Shown here: positions 47,539 through 57,267 of the stretch, piece after piece
Position numbering within the stretch: the first letter of the stretch is position 1
Layout: every line of letters begins with the position of its first letter
Assembly (NCBI RefSeq): GCF_000420645.1
Contig: NZ_ATVI01000010.1
Coordinates: forward strand, 1 to 64,000
Direction of reading: 5' to 3'
Origin: Nevskia ramosa DSM 11499
Lineage (GTDB): Bacteria > Pseudomonadota > Gammaproteobacteria > Nevskiales > Nevskiaceae
Length of the DNA: 64,000 nucleotides
Notes under the pieces: generated by a model
Databases searched by the model: none
What the model was told of the DNA's origin: nothing
Seen by the model: the letters and a program-made list of their open reading frames with translations, nothing else
Program-made: the position numbers and the translations under genes

Positions 47539-47931
47539 CTAGAACATCGTGTTGCCGTGCGCGGCTTCTTGCGGAACCGCCTGCAAGACATCCCAATGCT
47601 CGACGATCTTGCCGTCACCATCGAGCCGGAAGATATCGATGCCGGCCCAGTCCTTGTCCTGATCGGTAGGCCATTCCTGATGCCAGTGAATGACCACCAG
47701 ATCGCCTTCGGCCACCGTGCGTTTGATGTGCAGCCGCTTGCCCGGATATTCCTTGCCCATTCGCTCGAAGTAATCGATGAAGCCCTGCTTGCCATCGGCC
47801 ACGCGAGGGTTGTGCTGAATGTAGGTCGCGCCCGCGTAGCGTTCGATCGCTTCGGCAGGGCGGCATTCGTTGAACATCAGCTCGTAGAAGGCAATGACGT
47901 TCTTTCTGTTGCGGTCGCAGGGGCTGGTCAT
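47539..47931 (-). CDS. SnoaL-like (NTF2 fold) protein
   Basis: The protein is 130 residues from ATG 47931 after AAGAGAGA. It has RNRKNVIAFYELMFNECRPAEAIERY, IQHNPRVADGKQGFIDYF and DLVVIHWHQEWP ... GIDIFRLDGDGKIVEHWDVLQ, the predicted-aldolase SnoaL family pattern. The ligand is unknown. The gene is flanked by a dispersed repeat upstream. Confidence 0.85.
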   Translation of the reverse strand: MTSPCDRNRKNVIAFYELMFNECRPAEAIERYAGATYIQHNPRVADGKQGFIDYFERMGKEYPGKRLHIKRTVAEGDLVVIHWHQEWPTDQDKDWAGIDIFRLDGDGKIVEHWDVLQAVPQEAAHGNTMF

Positions 47932-47953
47932 GGATCTCTCTTTGAAACTAGGG

Positions 47954-48030
47954 GGTAGGGTCGCGCATCCCGCCGTTCGGCGTATCGCGAAAGGCGGGAT
48001 GCGCCTGCGGCTTTCCTGCCCTACGCGGGC
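47954..48030. repeat. Dispersed inverted repeat, TAGGG...CCCTA family
   Basis: GTAGGGTCGCGCATCCCGCC and GGCGGGATGCGC...CCTGCCCTAC form a long imperfect inverted repeat between two minus-strand genes. Related copies are at 46609-46643 and 57268-57336. Confidence 0.75.
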
Positions 48031-48041
48031 TTTGCCACGCT

Positions 48042-48437
48042 TCAATTACAGAACTTTAATAGCCACCGTGCATGCTGGCGGATGTGCGCAGTTTCACTGC
48101 CGGCCAAGTCTTCCAAGCTACGTCTGGTTTCCGATGGCTGCAGCGCAGGAATTTCAAGTAGCGCTGCGGTAAACCCATCGTTGTCATGTCCTTCTTCAAA
48201 GCCCAGCTGATAGGCGATAAGCAACTCGCGAATCACTGTTGGCCCTGTGAGTTCCGCCAAGGGCCACGCGGCAGCCTCTCGAACGAAAAAATCACGACCG
48301 TTCTTTAGCAAATCCAGTAGTTTCGGGACGTCGTCGAGAGTGGCCTCTGCATGAAGCTTCGTTGCGGCTGCGACAGCAGTCTCGACATCACGTGATTCGA
48401 GGGCCAGCACGATCGCGTCCCAATACGTAGATCTCAT
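48042..48437 (-). CDS. Small HEAT-repeat-like helical protein
   Basis: The protein is 131 residues and wholly helical, with HEAT-like units (VPKLLDLLKNGRDFFVREAAAWPLAELTG; then GSETAHIRQHARWLL). Its base composition is visibly less GC-rich than that of both neighbours, which suggests later acquisition. It lies 18 bp downstream of the ABC permease stop on the same strand. Function unknown. Confidence 0.7.
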   Translation of the reverse strand: MRSTYWDAIVLALESRDVETAVAAATKLHAEATLDDVPKLLDLLKNGRDFFVREAAAWPLAELTGPTVIRELLIAYQLGFEEGHDNDGFTAALLEIPALQPSETRRSLEDLAGSETAHIRQHARWLLKFCN

Positions 48438-48455
48438 GTTGTTTGAAAGCCGCCC

Positions 48456-49640
48456 TCAAGCTGCCCGCAAAGCCACCGCAATCTGCATCCGCGCCGCCCG
48501 CAGTGCCGGAAAGAATCCACCCAGAAAGCCGACGAACAGACTCAATACCAGCCCATTGATCAGCAGAGTCGGCGTCACGCGGAAGCTGAAGGCGACCTGG
48601 GTGAAGCCGGCGCCGAGTGTCGAGACGGTGTAGCCATTGAAGAAGGCATAGGCGCCCATGGCGCCGATCAGGCCGCCGATCAGGGCGAGGACCATGGCTT
48701 CCATCACCGTTGCGGCGATGACCACGCCGCCGCCGAAGCCGAGCGCGCGCAGGGTGGCGATCTCTACGGTTCTGGCTGCGACGGCCGAGTACATGGTGTT
48801 CAGTGCGGCGAAGATGGCGCCGAAGCCCATGATCACGCCGACGACGCTGACCAGCACGCCGATGGTCTTGGTGAAGCTGCGCGACTGCGACGAGAAGTAC
48901 TCGATTTCGTTCTGAACATCGACCTGCAGGCGCGGGTCGGTGGTCAGGCTGTCCTTGAAGGCCTGAAATGCGGATGGGTCGTCGAGCTTCACCAGCAGCG
49001 AGGAATAGCCGTTTCGGCGGAACGCCGACTGCGCGGTTTCGATGTCGGCCAGCACTTCGGATTCATGGGCATCGCCGTTCGATGAGAAGACGCCGACCAC
49101 GGTCCATTGCGAGCCGCGGATCTGCACGGCGCTGCCGATGTCCAGGCCGACGAACTGCTCGCGCGCTTTCAGGCCGACGATCAGTTCCTGCAAGCCAGGC
49201 TTGAAGCTGCGGCCTTCGACGATCTGCAGTTCCGGGCGGATCGCGAAGCCGGCGGGGCCGATGCCACGCAGCGAGACATTGCTGTCGGTATTCGAGCGGC
49301 GCAGCGGCCGTTCGGCGATCAGGCTCAGTTCGCCGGAAGCGAGTGCTTTGCCGTCCTCGCCTTTCGCGACACCCGGTGCCTGCTCGATGACGATGGCCTG
49401 ATCGCGGGTGAAGAAGCTCGACAGTTCCGAGTTCGAGCCGCCGCGAAGCACGATCGCGCGATCGGCGCTGCCGGTGGCGCGCAAGGTAGCAACCATGCCG
49501 GCGGACATCGACTGCAGCGCGGTGACCACGCCGACGACACCCGCCAGGCCGACGACGATCACCAGCGTTGCGCCCCAGCGCGCCGGCACGCTTTTCAGGT
49601 TGATGCTGATCAGCTTGAACATCTGGGCCAAGAACTTCAT
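48456..49640 (-). CDS. ABC transporter permease, FtsX/MacB type (second)
   Basis: The protein is 394 residues with an N-terminal helix (RWGATLVIVVGLAGVVGVVTAL). A large periplasmic MacB-like domain spans about 45-260. Three C-terminal helices follow (LVSVVGVIMGFGAIFAALNTMY, FGGGVVIAATVMEAMVLALIGG, LLINGLVLSLFVGFLGGFFPA). TVEIATLRALGFG is the coupling helix. GGGAGCTG precedes the start. It is the last gene of the five-gene ABC operon. It probably forms a heterodimer with the permease upstream. Confidence 0.9.
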   Translation of the reverse strand: MKFLAQMFKLISINLKSVPARWGATLVIVVGLAGVVGVVTALQSMSAGMVATLRATGSADRAIVLRGGSNSELSSFFTRDQAIVIEQAPGVAKGEDGKALASGELSLIAERPLRRSNTDSNVSLRGIGPAGFAIRPELQIVEGRSFKPGLQELIVGLKAREQFVGLDIGSAVQIRGSQWTVVGVFSSNGDAHESEVLADIETAQSAFRRNGYSSLLVKLDDPSAFQAFKDSLTTDPRLQVDVQNEIEYFSSQSRSFTKTIGVLVSVVGVIMGFGAIFAALNTMYSAVAARTVEIATLRALGFGGGVVIAATVMEAMVLALIGGLIGAMGAYAFFNGYTVSTLGAGFTQVAFSFRVTPTLLINGLVLSLFVGFLGGFFPALRAARMQIAVALRAA

Positions 49641-49723
49641 CGATCAGCTCCCGCTTGTTTGAATAGTCCGGGCCATGGATGGCCCGGTCTTGACAGGATG
49701 TCCGCAGCGCTCGCATGGCAGTT

Positions 49724-50881
49724 TCATCGCCCTGCGAGCGCGTCGACTATTTGCAGTCTTCTTGCGCGCAGCGCCGGGAAAATCCCCACCGCAAACGCCA
49801 GCAACAGCATCGTCACGAAGGCCTGCGCCCAGACGATCGGCTGCACGGCCACCGGCGCGCCGTTCAGTGCGCCGCTGACGCCCTTGGCCGCGCCGATCGC
49901 GAACACCATGCCGATTGCGGCGCCGACGAAGCACAGCAGCAAGGCTTCGGCGAGCACCAGGCCGGTGACCTGGCCGTCGCTGAAACCGAGGGTCTTCAGC
50001 ACCGCGAATTCGGGAATCCGTTCGCGCACTGCCTGGCTCATGGTGTTGCCGATCACCAGCAGGATGGTGAAGAACACCGCGCCGAGGATGCCGGTGACGA
50101 TCAGGCCGATGTCGCCGATCTGGCGCACGAAGCTCAGGTTCCAGTCCTTCTCGGTCTGGGTCTTGGTTTCGTCCGGCGAGTTCTCGAACTGGGTGTCGAT
50201 GGCCTTCGCGATCCGTTCTGAATCGTCCGGGTTATCGACGCGGACGATGTAGACGCCGGCCGAGCCCTGGCCGAACTGGCGGGCTTCATCGAACTGGCCG
50301 AAGTTCAGATACATCAGATTCGAGCGGCCGGCCCAGTCGTCGTCCTTGCCGTCGAAGATGCCGACCACGTCCCATTCCCAGGAACTGCCGCCGTCCTTGC
50401 GGGTGAAGATGAAGGACTTCAGCGGCACCTTGTCACCGATCTTGAAGCCGTACTTTTCGGCGAGCTTGCGGCCGACGATGGCGCCGGTTCGGGTGCGCGT
50501 GAAGGCTTCGCGCTGCTCGGCCGGCAAAATCCATTCGGGGTAGGCATCGAGCAGGCGTTCCGGGTCCACCGCGAACTGCGCGAAGAAGTTGCGCTCGTCG
50601 ATGTAGATGCCTCCGAAGAACTGCGACCAGGCGACGCGGGCCACGCCGGGCACCGATTCGATGCGGGTCAGCAGCGACAACGGCAAGGGCTGCGTGAAGC
50701 TGACCTTGGCTTGCGTGATCAGGCGGTTGGCACCGACGAAATCGGCGCCCGAGCTGAACAGCACGCTGACCGCCTGCAACAGGCCGAACAGCATGAACGC
50801 GGCGATCAGACTCAGCAGCGTCAGGATCAGACGGGTTTTCTTGTGGAACAGGTTGGCCCAGACCAATGGCAGGAATTTCAT
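49724..50881 (-). CDS. ABC transporter permease, FtsX/MacB type (first)
   Basis: The protein is 385 residues with the same topology as the next gene: first helix [22 protein letters not shown], then a periplasmic domain and three helices near the end. [23 protein letters not shown] is the coupling segment. It lies 156 bp after the ATPase gene, a gap filled by hairpins, and 83 bp before the second permease. Confidence 0.9.
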   Translation of the reverse strand: MKFLPLVWANLFHKKTRLILTLLSLIAAFMLFGLLQAVSVLFSSGADFVGANRLITQAKVSFTQPLPLSLLTRIESVPGVARVAWSQFFGGIYIDERNFFAQFAVDPERLLDAYPEWILPAEQREAFTRTRTGAIVGRKLAEKYGFKIGDKVPLKSFIFTRKDGGSSWEWDVVGIFDGKDDDWAGRSNLMYLNFGQFDEARQFGQGSAGVYIVRVDNPDDSERIAKAIDTQFENSPDETKTQTEKDWNLSFVRQIGDIGLIVTGILGAVFFTILLVIGNTMSQAVRERIPEFAVLKTLGFSDGQVTGLVLAEALLLCFVGAAIGMVFAIGAAKGVSGALNGAPVAVQPIVWAQAFVTMLLLAFAVGIFPALRARRLQIVDALAGR

Positions 50882-51014
50882 GGGATCACTTCGGGCTGTT
50901 CTGGCGGTTAATGCGAGTCACCGCGTTCCCTTTCGCGTTGACGTGTTTCATGCCGTCCCTGGCGAGGCCGTGTCCTTCACGCGCTACGCCCCGCCCGCAC
51001 ATCCATGTGCGGGC

Positions 51015-51062
51015 CGCCTTGGTCGGAGACGTGCCATTCAAGGCACGTCTCCGACCAAGGCG
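51015..51062. repeat. 21-bp perfect palindrome at the ABC ATPase 3' end
   Basis: Arms at 51015-51035 and 51042-51062 pair perfectly around the 6-base loop ATTCAA. The last eight codons and stop of the ATPase gene lie in it. No T run follows on the minus strand, so a terminator function is unproven. A smaller hairpin (CCCGCACAT / ATGTGCGGG) lies at about 50992-51013. Confidence 0.85.
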
Positions 51063-51721
51063 CCCTTATCCATATCGAGCCGATGCGTCGCATACTCCGC
51101 AGCCTTCGCATCATGCGTGACCATGACGATGGTCTTGCCATGGTTGCGGTTCAGCTGTTGCAGCAGGGTGAGGATTTCGTCGGCGGTCTTGCGATCGAGA
51201 TCGCCGGTGGGTTCGTCGCAGACCAGCAGGGTGGGGTCGGCCACCAGGGCGCGGGCGATGGCGACACGCTGCTGCTGGCCGCCGGACAGCTCGCTCGGCT
51301 TGTGCGTGGCGCGATCGGCGAGGCCGACGACGGCAAGCGCAGCGGCCACATTCTTCTTCCGCTGCGCCTTGCTCAGGGAGGTGAGCAGCAGCGGCAGTTC
51401 GACATTGGCTTCAGCGCTGAGCACCGGCAGCAGGTTGTAGAACTGGAATACGAAGCCGACGTGGCGGGCGCGCCATTGGGCGAGCTGGCCGGAGGACAAC
51501 TGATCGATGCGCTTGCCGTCGACGACGATCTCGCCGGCGCTGGGCTTGTCGAGGCCGCCGATCAGGTTCAGCAAGGTGGTCTTGCCCGAGCCGCTGGGGC
51601 CCATCAGCGCGAGGAAGTCGCCGCTGGCGATGTCGAGGTCGAGCGCTTGCAGCACGTCGACGGTCTGCTTGCCACGGGTGTAGCGCTTGGCCACGCCGCG
51701 AATGGAGACGAGGGTGCTCAT
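51038..51721 (-). CDS. ABC transporter ATP-binding protein, MacB/LolD type
   Basis: The protein is 227 residues. Walker A is [16 protein letters not shown], the signature is [15 protein letters not shown], and Walker B is [12 protein letters not shown]. The FtsE/LolD-type sequence fits MacB-like permeases. The start overlaps the stop of the thioredoxin-like gene. The C-terminal end (GALVGDVP) is encoded by a 21-bp palindrome. Confidence 0.94.
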   Translation of the reverse strand: MSTLVSIRGVAKRYTRGKQTVDVLQALDLDIASGDFLALMGPSGSGKTTLLNLIGGLDKPSAGEIVVDGKRIDQLSSGQLAQWRARHVGFVFQFYNLLPVLSAEANVELPLLLTSLSKAQRKKNVAAALAVVGLADRATHKPSELSGGQQQRVAIARALVADPTLLVCDEPTGDLDRKTADEILTLLQQLNRNHGKTIVMVTHDAKAAEYATHRLDMDKGALVGDVP

Positions 51722-52722
51722 CGGGCAGCTCCTGGGTGAGATTCGGTGTCGAGTTGGTTCAGGCGATCCTGCAGTGCTGTCTGCAGGCCAGCCAGTGCCG
51801 GGTCGGACGAAAGCGGCTTGCCGGCCAGTCGTCGTTCGGTGTCTGCAGCGGCTCGTTTCAGCAGTGCGCGTTCGGCGGGCGCGTCATCGAGGGCCGCGTA
51901 CAGATCGGCCGTTGCCAGCAGCAGCGAAGCCCCGTCGACGCAGGCTGGCGCTTCGCTGAACCAGCCGCGTGCCAGTTCGGCCTGCATCGCCGGCAACTGC
52001 GCTTGCAGATGATTGCGCCGCGTCTCGGCGGGCAGGCCGATGGTCGATGCGACATAGCGATCCAGTTCCAGGCCGCGGTCGCAACCGAGCGCGGGATCGG
52101 CGAGCACTTTCTGGCCGCCGATATCGGATTCCATCGGCTGGCCGCGCTGGGCGGCCTGCAGGAATTCGATGCGGTTGCGCCAGCGCTGCACAGCCACGGT
52201 GCCGGTGTGCTGGCCGCGCACCGCGAGCGGCAGGCGCATCCACCAGGCAAAGCCGGCATCGCCCAGACCTTGCGCGTGGAAGCTTTCCAGTGCTTCCGCG
52301 GTGGCCGCCGCGCCTTCGGCCGTGGTGTCGGTGGTGCGATAGCGGCGCGCCTTCAAGGTGGTGCGCTGGGCCAGCAGCTGGCTGATGCGGGCGTGGAAGG
52401 CGTCAGCGCTCACGGCACCAGCCACTCGGCCCATTTCCTCGCCATCGGCATTCAGCAGCAGCCAGCTCGGCAGGCGGCCGACCGGATGCTGCTTCAGCAG
52501 ATCGGCGGCTTCCGCCTGATCGCGATCCAGCGTGCGCACCGAGATGCGTGCGGATAGCGCCGCCCAGCGCGGATCGCCACGCAACTGCTGCGACATCGCA
52601 TCGCAGGCGATGCACGGGCTGCTGCGGATTTCGATCAGCTGCGCCTGGTTCGCCGCCAAGGTGCTCACCGGCGCCGACAGCAGCAGCAACGCCAGCGTGG
52701 TCAATCGGCGAGCGGCGTTCAC
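51718..52722 (-). CDS. Thioredoxin-like periplasmic protein of the ABC operon
   Basis: The protein is 334 residues. A signal peptide (LALLLLSAPVSTLAAN) is followed by a thioredoxin-like domain (about 25-125) with Cys37 and Cys40 in SSPCIACDAM and the cis-Pro region GRLPSWLLLNADG. The remaining 200 residues are helical, with two more Cys (LGCDRGLE and APACVDG). It overlaps both the adaptor gene and the ATPase gene by four bases, so it is an integral operon member. It may set disulfide state of the transported substrate or of the machine; this is inference. Confidence 0.85.
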   Translation of the reverse strand: MNAARRLTTLALLLLSAPVSTLAANQAQLIEIRSSPCIACDAMSQQLRGDPRWAALSARISVRTLDRDQAEAADLLKQHPVGRLPSWLLLNADGEEMGRVAGAVSADAFHARISQLLAQRTTLKARRYRTTDTTAEGAAATAEALESFHAQGLGDAGFAWWMRLPLAVRGQHTGTVAVQRWRNRIEFLQAAQRGQPMESDIGGQKVLADPALGCDRGLELDRYVASTIGLPAETRRNHLQAQLPAMQAELARGWFSEAPACVDGASLLLATADLYAALDDAPAERALLKRAAADTERRLAGKPLSSDPALAGLQTALQDRLNQLDTESHPGAAR

Positions 52723-53978
52723 GGCTTGGCGTCTGCGGTGGTGATGCGCACGACATCGCCATCCTTGAGCTTGGCCAGATCGCCGATGGCAATGCGGTCG
52801 CCGGCGTTGAGCCCGGCGATCACCGTCTGTTCGCTGCCGGATTTCGCACCGAGTTTCACCGCGCGGCGTTCCACGGTCTTGCCGCGGATCAGGAACACGG
52901 CTCCTGTAGTTCCATTGGGCTGGCCGCTGCCGAGCACGGCGGTGGACGGCACGATGACACCCGCCGGCTCCGGGCTGCCGGCCTTCGGCGCGGCGCCGAG
53001 GAAGGACACGCGGGCGCCCATTTCCGGCAGCACGCGGGCGTCCTTTTCCTTGAACGCGACTCGCACCTTCACCGTCGCCTTGGTGCGATCGGCGGTCGGG
53101 ATCACCGCGATCACTTCGGCAGGAATGCTCCAGTCCGGATAGGCGTTGAGCTTGATCACTGCCGGCTGGGCGGCGGTGACCCGGTTGATGAAGTTCTCGT
53201 TGACGTCGACTTCCACTTCCAGCGAATCCATGTCGACGACGGTGCCGATGCCGGTGCGCGTGAAGCCGCCGCCGGCCGACAGCGGTGACACGATTTCGCC
53301 GACCTGCGCCGCCTTCACGGTGATCACGCCGGCAAACGGCGCGCGCACCGTGGTGTCGTCGAAGCTGCGCTGGGCGACATCGACGGCGCGTGCCGCGACC
53401 GCGACATTGCGCTCCGCCACGTTGTAGCTGGCGCGCAGGCCATCGAGCGTGGTCTGCGCGGTATCGAGTTCGGCAACGCTGATGAACTTCTGCTCGACCA
53501 GCCCCTTGCGCCGAGACACATCGCGCTCGGCATTGGCGACGTTGACCTTCACCTGGGTGGCGCTGGCACGGGACGATTCCAGCTGCGCGCGCGCCTGTTC
53601 GAGCGAAGCGCGGATGTTGGTGTCATCGAGCCGGGCGACGATCTGGTTGGCCTCCACCCGGCTGCCTTCCTCGATCAGCACCTCGGTGACCAGACCGGTG
53701 ATCTTGGCGGACACGGTCGCCGCGCGGCGGGCGACCACATAACCGGCGGCATCGAGCAGCGAACTGCCACCGGCGCTGCCGTTCGACGCCGCAGCTTTTG
53801 CGGTGGCGACGGTCACCGGCAGGCCCGCAGGCTTGCCGAAGACGAACCAGGCAACGCCGGCGCCGATGAGCAGCAACACGCCGGCGATCCACCATTTCCT
53901 CCCGCCATGGCCGCTGTCCTCGGGTTCGTTGCTGCGATCGATACGGAGCTGATCGAGCAACGCGGATTTGTCGTCCAT
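52719..53978 (-). CDS. HlyD/MacA-type membrane fusion protein of the ABC operon
   Basis: The protein is 419 residues with one N-terminal membrane helix (WWIAGVLLLIGAGVAWFVFG). The lipoyl halves are SAKITGLVTEVLIEEGSRV and FDDTTVRAPFAGVITVKAA, with a long coiled-coil hairpin between (about 125-215) and a C-terminal beta-barrel. It should link the two permeases to an outer-membrane channel; none is encoded beside it. It heads the operon, and AAGGAGAAGG-like purines precede its start. Confidence 0.92.
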   Translation of the reverse strand: MDDKSALLDQLRIDRSNEPEDSGHGGRKWWIAGVLLLIGAGVAWFVFGKPAGLPVTVATAKAAASNGSAGGSSLLDAAGYVVARRAATVSAKITGLVTEVLIEEGSRVEANQIVARLDDTNIRASLEQARAQLESSRASATQVKVNVANAERDVSRRKGLVEQKFISVAELDTAQTTLDGLRASYNVAERNVAVAARAVDVAQRSFDDTTVRAPFAGVITVKAAQVGEIVSPLSAGGGFTRTGIGTVVDMDSLEVEVDVNENFINRVTAAQPAVIKLNAYPDWSIPAEVIAVIPTADRTKATVKVRVAFKEKDARVLPEMGARVSFLGAAPKAGSPEPAGVIVPSTAVLGSGQPNGTTGAVFLIRGKTVERRAVKLGAKSGSEQTVIAGLNAGDRIAIGDLAKLKDGDVVRITTADAKP

Positions 53979-54236
53979 GGCCTGTAAGGAGAAGGTAAAA
54001 GGAGTGCCACAAGCATAGTGGAAACCGGTTCCGTCACTGGCCGGAAAAACCGACCTTCATGGGCTCGACAGTAGGTATTCGGGACGACCCGAGACAGTCC
54101 CGAACGTCATCGTGGCGGGATGACGTTTGTCATGCCGGGCAGCCGTTCAAACAGACCCAGGCCCGGCTTTTCTCCGGCTTGTCACAATCGGCTCCGATAC
54201 TGCGCGCGAAAACCACGACCCCATGGGAGAAGCGCA

Positions 54237-55085
54237 ATGGCGAAGATCGCGCATCCGGACAAGCCGGATAAGGCCACGTATCACTACCGCACCATCTGGC
54301 TGTCCGACATCCACCTCGGCACGCCCGGCTGCAAGGCCGAGTTCCTGACCGATTTCCTCAAGCGCAACCACTGCGACACGCTCTATCTGGTCGGCGACAT
54401 CATTGACGGCTGGAAGCTGAAGAGCGGCTGGTACTGGCCGCAGGAACACACCAACGTCATCCGCAAGATCCTGACCAAGGCCAAGCGCGAGACCCAGGTG
54501 ATCTATGTGACCGGCAACCACGACGAGTTCCTGCGCAAGTTCGTCGACTACCGCCTGGAAATCGGCAACATCAAGCTGGTCAACGAAGCCATCCACGAGA
54601 CCGCCGACGGCCGCAAGCTGCTGGTGCTGCATGGCGACTACTTCGACGTCATCACTCGCTATCACCGCTGGGTAGCGCTGGCCGGCGACATGGCCTACGA
54701 AACGATGATGCACACCAACTACTGGTTCAATCGCCTGCGGGCGATGGCCGGGCTGCGCTACTGGTCGCTGTCGGCGTACGCGAAGCAGAAGGTCAAGAAC
54801 GCGGTCAGCATCGTCTCCAGCTTCGAAGAAGCCGTGGCCCGCGAGTGCAAGCGCCGCGGCCTCGATGGCGTGGTCTGCGGCCACATCCACCACGCCGAGA
54901 TCCGCGACATCAACGGCGTCGAGTACCACAACTGCGGCGACTGGGTGGAAAGCTGCACCGCGCTGGCCGAAGACATGAACGGCAAGATCTCCGTCATCCG
55001 CTGGGTCGAGATCGACCACCTCAACGAGCGCCCGAAAGTCACGCCGCTGAAGCGGGCCGCGAAGGCGATCGGGGTTGCGGCTTGA
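54237..55085 (+). CDS. LpxH-like metallophosphoesterase (UDP-2,3-diacylglucosamine pyrophosphatase family)
   Basis: The protein is 282 residues from ATG 54237, with GGGAGA upstream; a longer in-frame start at 54120 is unlikely. Metal-binding motifs in order are SDIHLG, GDIIDGW, GNHDEF, HGDYFD and GHIHHAE. It resembles LpxH-related phosphoesterases, longer than E. coli LpxH (240). It could cleave UDP-2,3-diacylglucosamine in lipid A synthesis or be one of its paralogues. Confidence 0.85.
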   Translation: MAKIAHPDKPDKATYHYRTIWLSDIHLGTPGCKAEFLTDFLKRNHCDTLYLVGDIIDGWKLKSGWYWPQEHTNVIRKILTKAKRETQVIYVTGNHDEFLRKFVDYRLEIGNIKLVNEAIHETADGRKLLVLHGDYFDVITRYHRWVALAGDMAYETMMHTNYWFNRLRAMAGLRYWSLSAYAKQKVKNAVSIVSSFEEAVARECKRRGLDGVVCGHIHHAEIRDINGVEYHNCGDWVESCTALAEDMNGKISVIRWVEIDHLNERPKVTPLKRAAKAIGVAA

Positions 55086-55112
55086 GGTAGGGCTTTTCCG
55101 TCCGAACATTCA

Positions 55113-55192
55113 TCATTCCCGCGAGAGCGGAAGTCCAGCTTTGATGCGGAACGCTACGGCTGGAAACTGGATGCCCGCCTTCGCGGGATGTC
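55113..55192. repeat. Dispersed repeat, second copy of the 45483 family
   Basis: It matches 45483-45566 in order: CATTCCCGCG arm, GTCCAG, TTGATGCGG, CGCTACGGC, ACTGGATGCCCGCC and a CGCGGGATGTCG arm. It lies between two convergent genes. Confidence 0.78.
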
Positions 55193-55201
55193 GATTGCTT
55201 C

Positions 55202-56218
55202 TCACCGTCCTCGCGCCTTGCGGTACTCGCCGGGCGCGCGATCGAACCAGCGACGGAAGGCTCGCGTGAAACTGGCCGTATCGCTGTAGCCCAGTTGCAG
55301 CGCCATCTCGTCGAGCTTCATCTCGGTGCCGGTCAGCAGCTGAACCGCGAGTTGCCTTCGCTCCGTGTCCACCAGATCGCGAAAGCTGGTCTTCTCCTCT
55401 TCCAGCCTGCGACGCAGGCTGCGCGGCGCCATCGCAAGCTGCTGGGCCACGGCCTCGATCGATGCGACCAGGCCCAGGGGCCCGAGGATCAGTTGACGGA
55501 CCTGCCCGGCAACGCCGGCGACCTGGCGACGCTCCAGCTGGGCACGGCACTGATCCTCCAGCAAGCGCACCAGGTGCGGGTCGTACATCGGCAGGAGCAT
55601 TTCCGCGTCCTGTCGCCGCAGCACGATCGCATTGCGCGGACATCCGTATCGGGGGGCGACACCGCACAACGACTCGATGCGTGCGGCGTGATCGGGCGCG
55701 CGGCCCTGATATTCGATTCTCTTGATCGGGATGCCGGATAGTCCGAGTTCGCGGAACAGATGGATCCCGGTCGCCGTATCGCGCTCCAGCAGAAACTGGC
55801 GGAGATGCTGAGGGATGGCATCAGGATCGGCGGAGACAGCGAACTCCTCGGCGTCGGACCAGGTCGCGAACCGGCAGTAAGCCGTGCTCAGCGGCAGGTA
55901 GCGGATCGCGAAGTCGAAAGCCTCGTGCAGCGTACGGCTGATGCGCAGCGCGAAGCCCCAGATGCCGAACGTGGAGACGTTGTACTGAAGCCCCAGTTCG
56001 AATCCCAGCGCCGGCACCTCGGGCAGCGCCAGGATCAGGTTCTCGATCAGACGCATCTCTTGATGCCGCTCGATCAACACATCGGCCTCGTGCAACTGGG
56101 CCTCCCGGATTCCAGTGCCCATCAGGCAGGTCTCCACGTCCACGCCGTAGCGCGCGGCGAAGTTGACCATGACCTGGCCGATCGCCATCGGGTGGCGGAT
56201 GCTCGTGTCCTCGGACAA
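55202..56218 (-). CDS. AraC-family regulator (arabinose-binding-like N-domain)
   Basis: The protein is 338 residues. The N-terminal domain (about 15-205) is of the OruR/ArgR-like Arabinose_bd type (LGFELGLQYNVSTFGIWGFAL). The C-terminal HTH_18 (about 245-335) shows SIEAVAQQLAMAPRSLRRRLEEE and LDEMALQLGYSDTASFTRAFRRW. It is divergent from the desaturase gene with a 140-bp spacer, so it probably controls it. Confidence 0.9.
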   Translation of the reverse strand: MSEDTSIRHPMAIGQVMVNFAARYGVDVETCLMGTGIREAQLHEADVLIERHQEMRLIENLILALPEVPALGFELGLQYNVSTFGIWGFALRISRTLHEAFDFAIRYLPLSTAYCRFATWSDAEEFAVSADPDAIPQHLRQFLLERDTATGIHLFRELGLSGIPIKRIEYQGRAPDHAARIESLCGVAPRYGCPRNAIVLRRQDAEMLLPMYDPHLVRLLEDQCRAQLERRQVAGVAGQVRQLILGPLGLVASIEAVAQQLAMAPRSLRRRLEEEKTSFRDLVDTERRQLAVQLLTGTEMKLDEMALQLGYSDTASFTRAFRRWFDRAPGEYRKARGR

Positions 56219-56358
56219 TCCTGTTCCCTCTCCCCTGCGGTTACCCCCGCCTCGCCATGTCTGGCCGGAAATGCGTCGAAGCAGGCCCGCAATGTCCTGT
56301 GACGCGAAGCCGGGCGCGCCTAAGGTTGCGCATCGTCAAACCGGTTAGGGAGCATGTC

Positions 56359-57237
56359 ATGCAACAGGATCTGAACGCACTGAACAAGCAGGCCATCGCC
56401 ATGGCCCGGGAATACACCGGTGAGGTGGCATGGCCGACGGTGCTGCTCGTGGTCCTGGTGCTGGCGGCCTACATCGCGAATCTCGCCTTGTTCGCGAACG
56501 GACTGATGCCCCTGTGGGCGGCGATCCCGGTCTGTGGCGTGCTGACCTACCTGTCGTATACGCCGCTGCACGAGGCGGCGCACGGCAACATCCACGGTGG
56601 CCAGGATTGCTATCAGTGGCTCAACGATCTCTGCGGATATCTGGTCGCGCCGCTGATCAGCATTCCCTTCTCCACGCACAGGGTGGAGCATTTCACGCAC
56701 CACCGTTACACCAACCAGCCGGACAAGGATCCTGATTTCACCGTCAGCGGCATGCGGAACGGATTGCTGGCGGTCGTGCTTGTCGGTCTCCGCTTCCTGT
56801 GGATGCAGAACACCTTTCTGTTCCGCGAGTACTGGGCTACGGCGCCGCTCCGGGAGCGGGTGATCTACTGGGCGGAAGTGTCGGTCTCGATCGGCTGGCG
56901 CGTGGCCTTCGTGTTGCTGGTAGCACGCGAGTCGGACGTCACGCTGCTTCTGGTCGGCTATCTGATCGGCGCGTACTTCACCGTGTACTGGTTTGCCTAC
57001 CGCCCTCACCATCCCTACGAGGATGCCACCCGGTATCGCAACACCAGCAGCCTGATCATGCCGAAGTGGATGAAGCCGCTGGAGTGGTTCTGGATGGGGC
57101 AGAACCTGCACTCGATCCACCATCTGTTCCCGCGCGTGCCGTTCTATCGCTACCACGCCCTGCACCAGCGCATCGAACCAGCCATGCGGGCTCACGGCAC
57201 GCCGATCATCGGGGTTTTCAGTCGGCTTGAGCGGTAG
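56359..57237 (+). CDS. Membrane fatty acid desaturase/hydroxylase-like protein
   Basis: The protein is 292 residues from ATG 56359 after AGGGAG. Three histidine boxes bind the di-iron site: HEAAH (with NIHG after), HRVEHFTHHRYTN and HSIHHLF. Four to five hydrophobic helices surround them. The same signature occurs in fatty acid desaturases and carotenoid hydroxylases, so the substrate is open. It is paired with the divergent AraC gene. Confidence 0.88.
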   Translation: MQQDLNALNKQAIAMAREYTGEVAWPTVLLVVLVLAAYIANLALFANGLMPLWAAIPVCGVLTYLSYTPLHEAAHGNIHGGQDCYQWLNDLCGYLVAPLISIPFSTHRVEHFTHHRYTNQPDKDPDFTVSGMRNGLLAVVLVGLRFLWMQNTFLFREYWATAPLRERVIYWAEVSVSIGWRVAFVLLVARESDVTLLLVGYLIGAYFTVYWFAYRPHHPYEDATRYRNTSSLIMPKWMKPLEWFWMGQNLHSIHHLFPRVPFYRYHALHQRIEPAMRAHGTPIIGVFSRLER

Positions 57238-57267
57238 CCGCCGATCGAGCCCACTTGCCCAGCCTGA

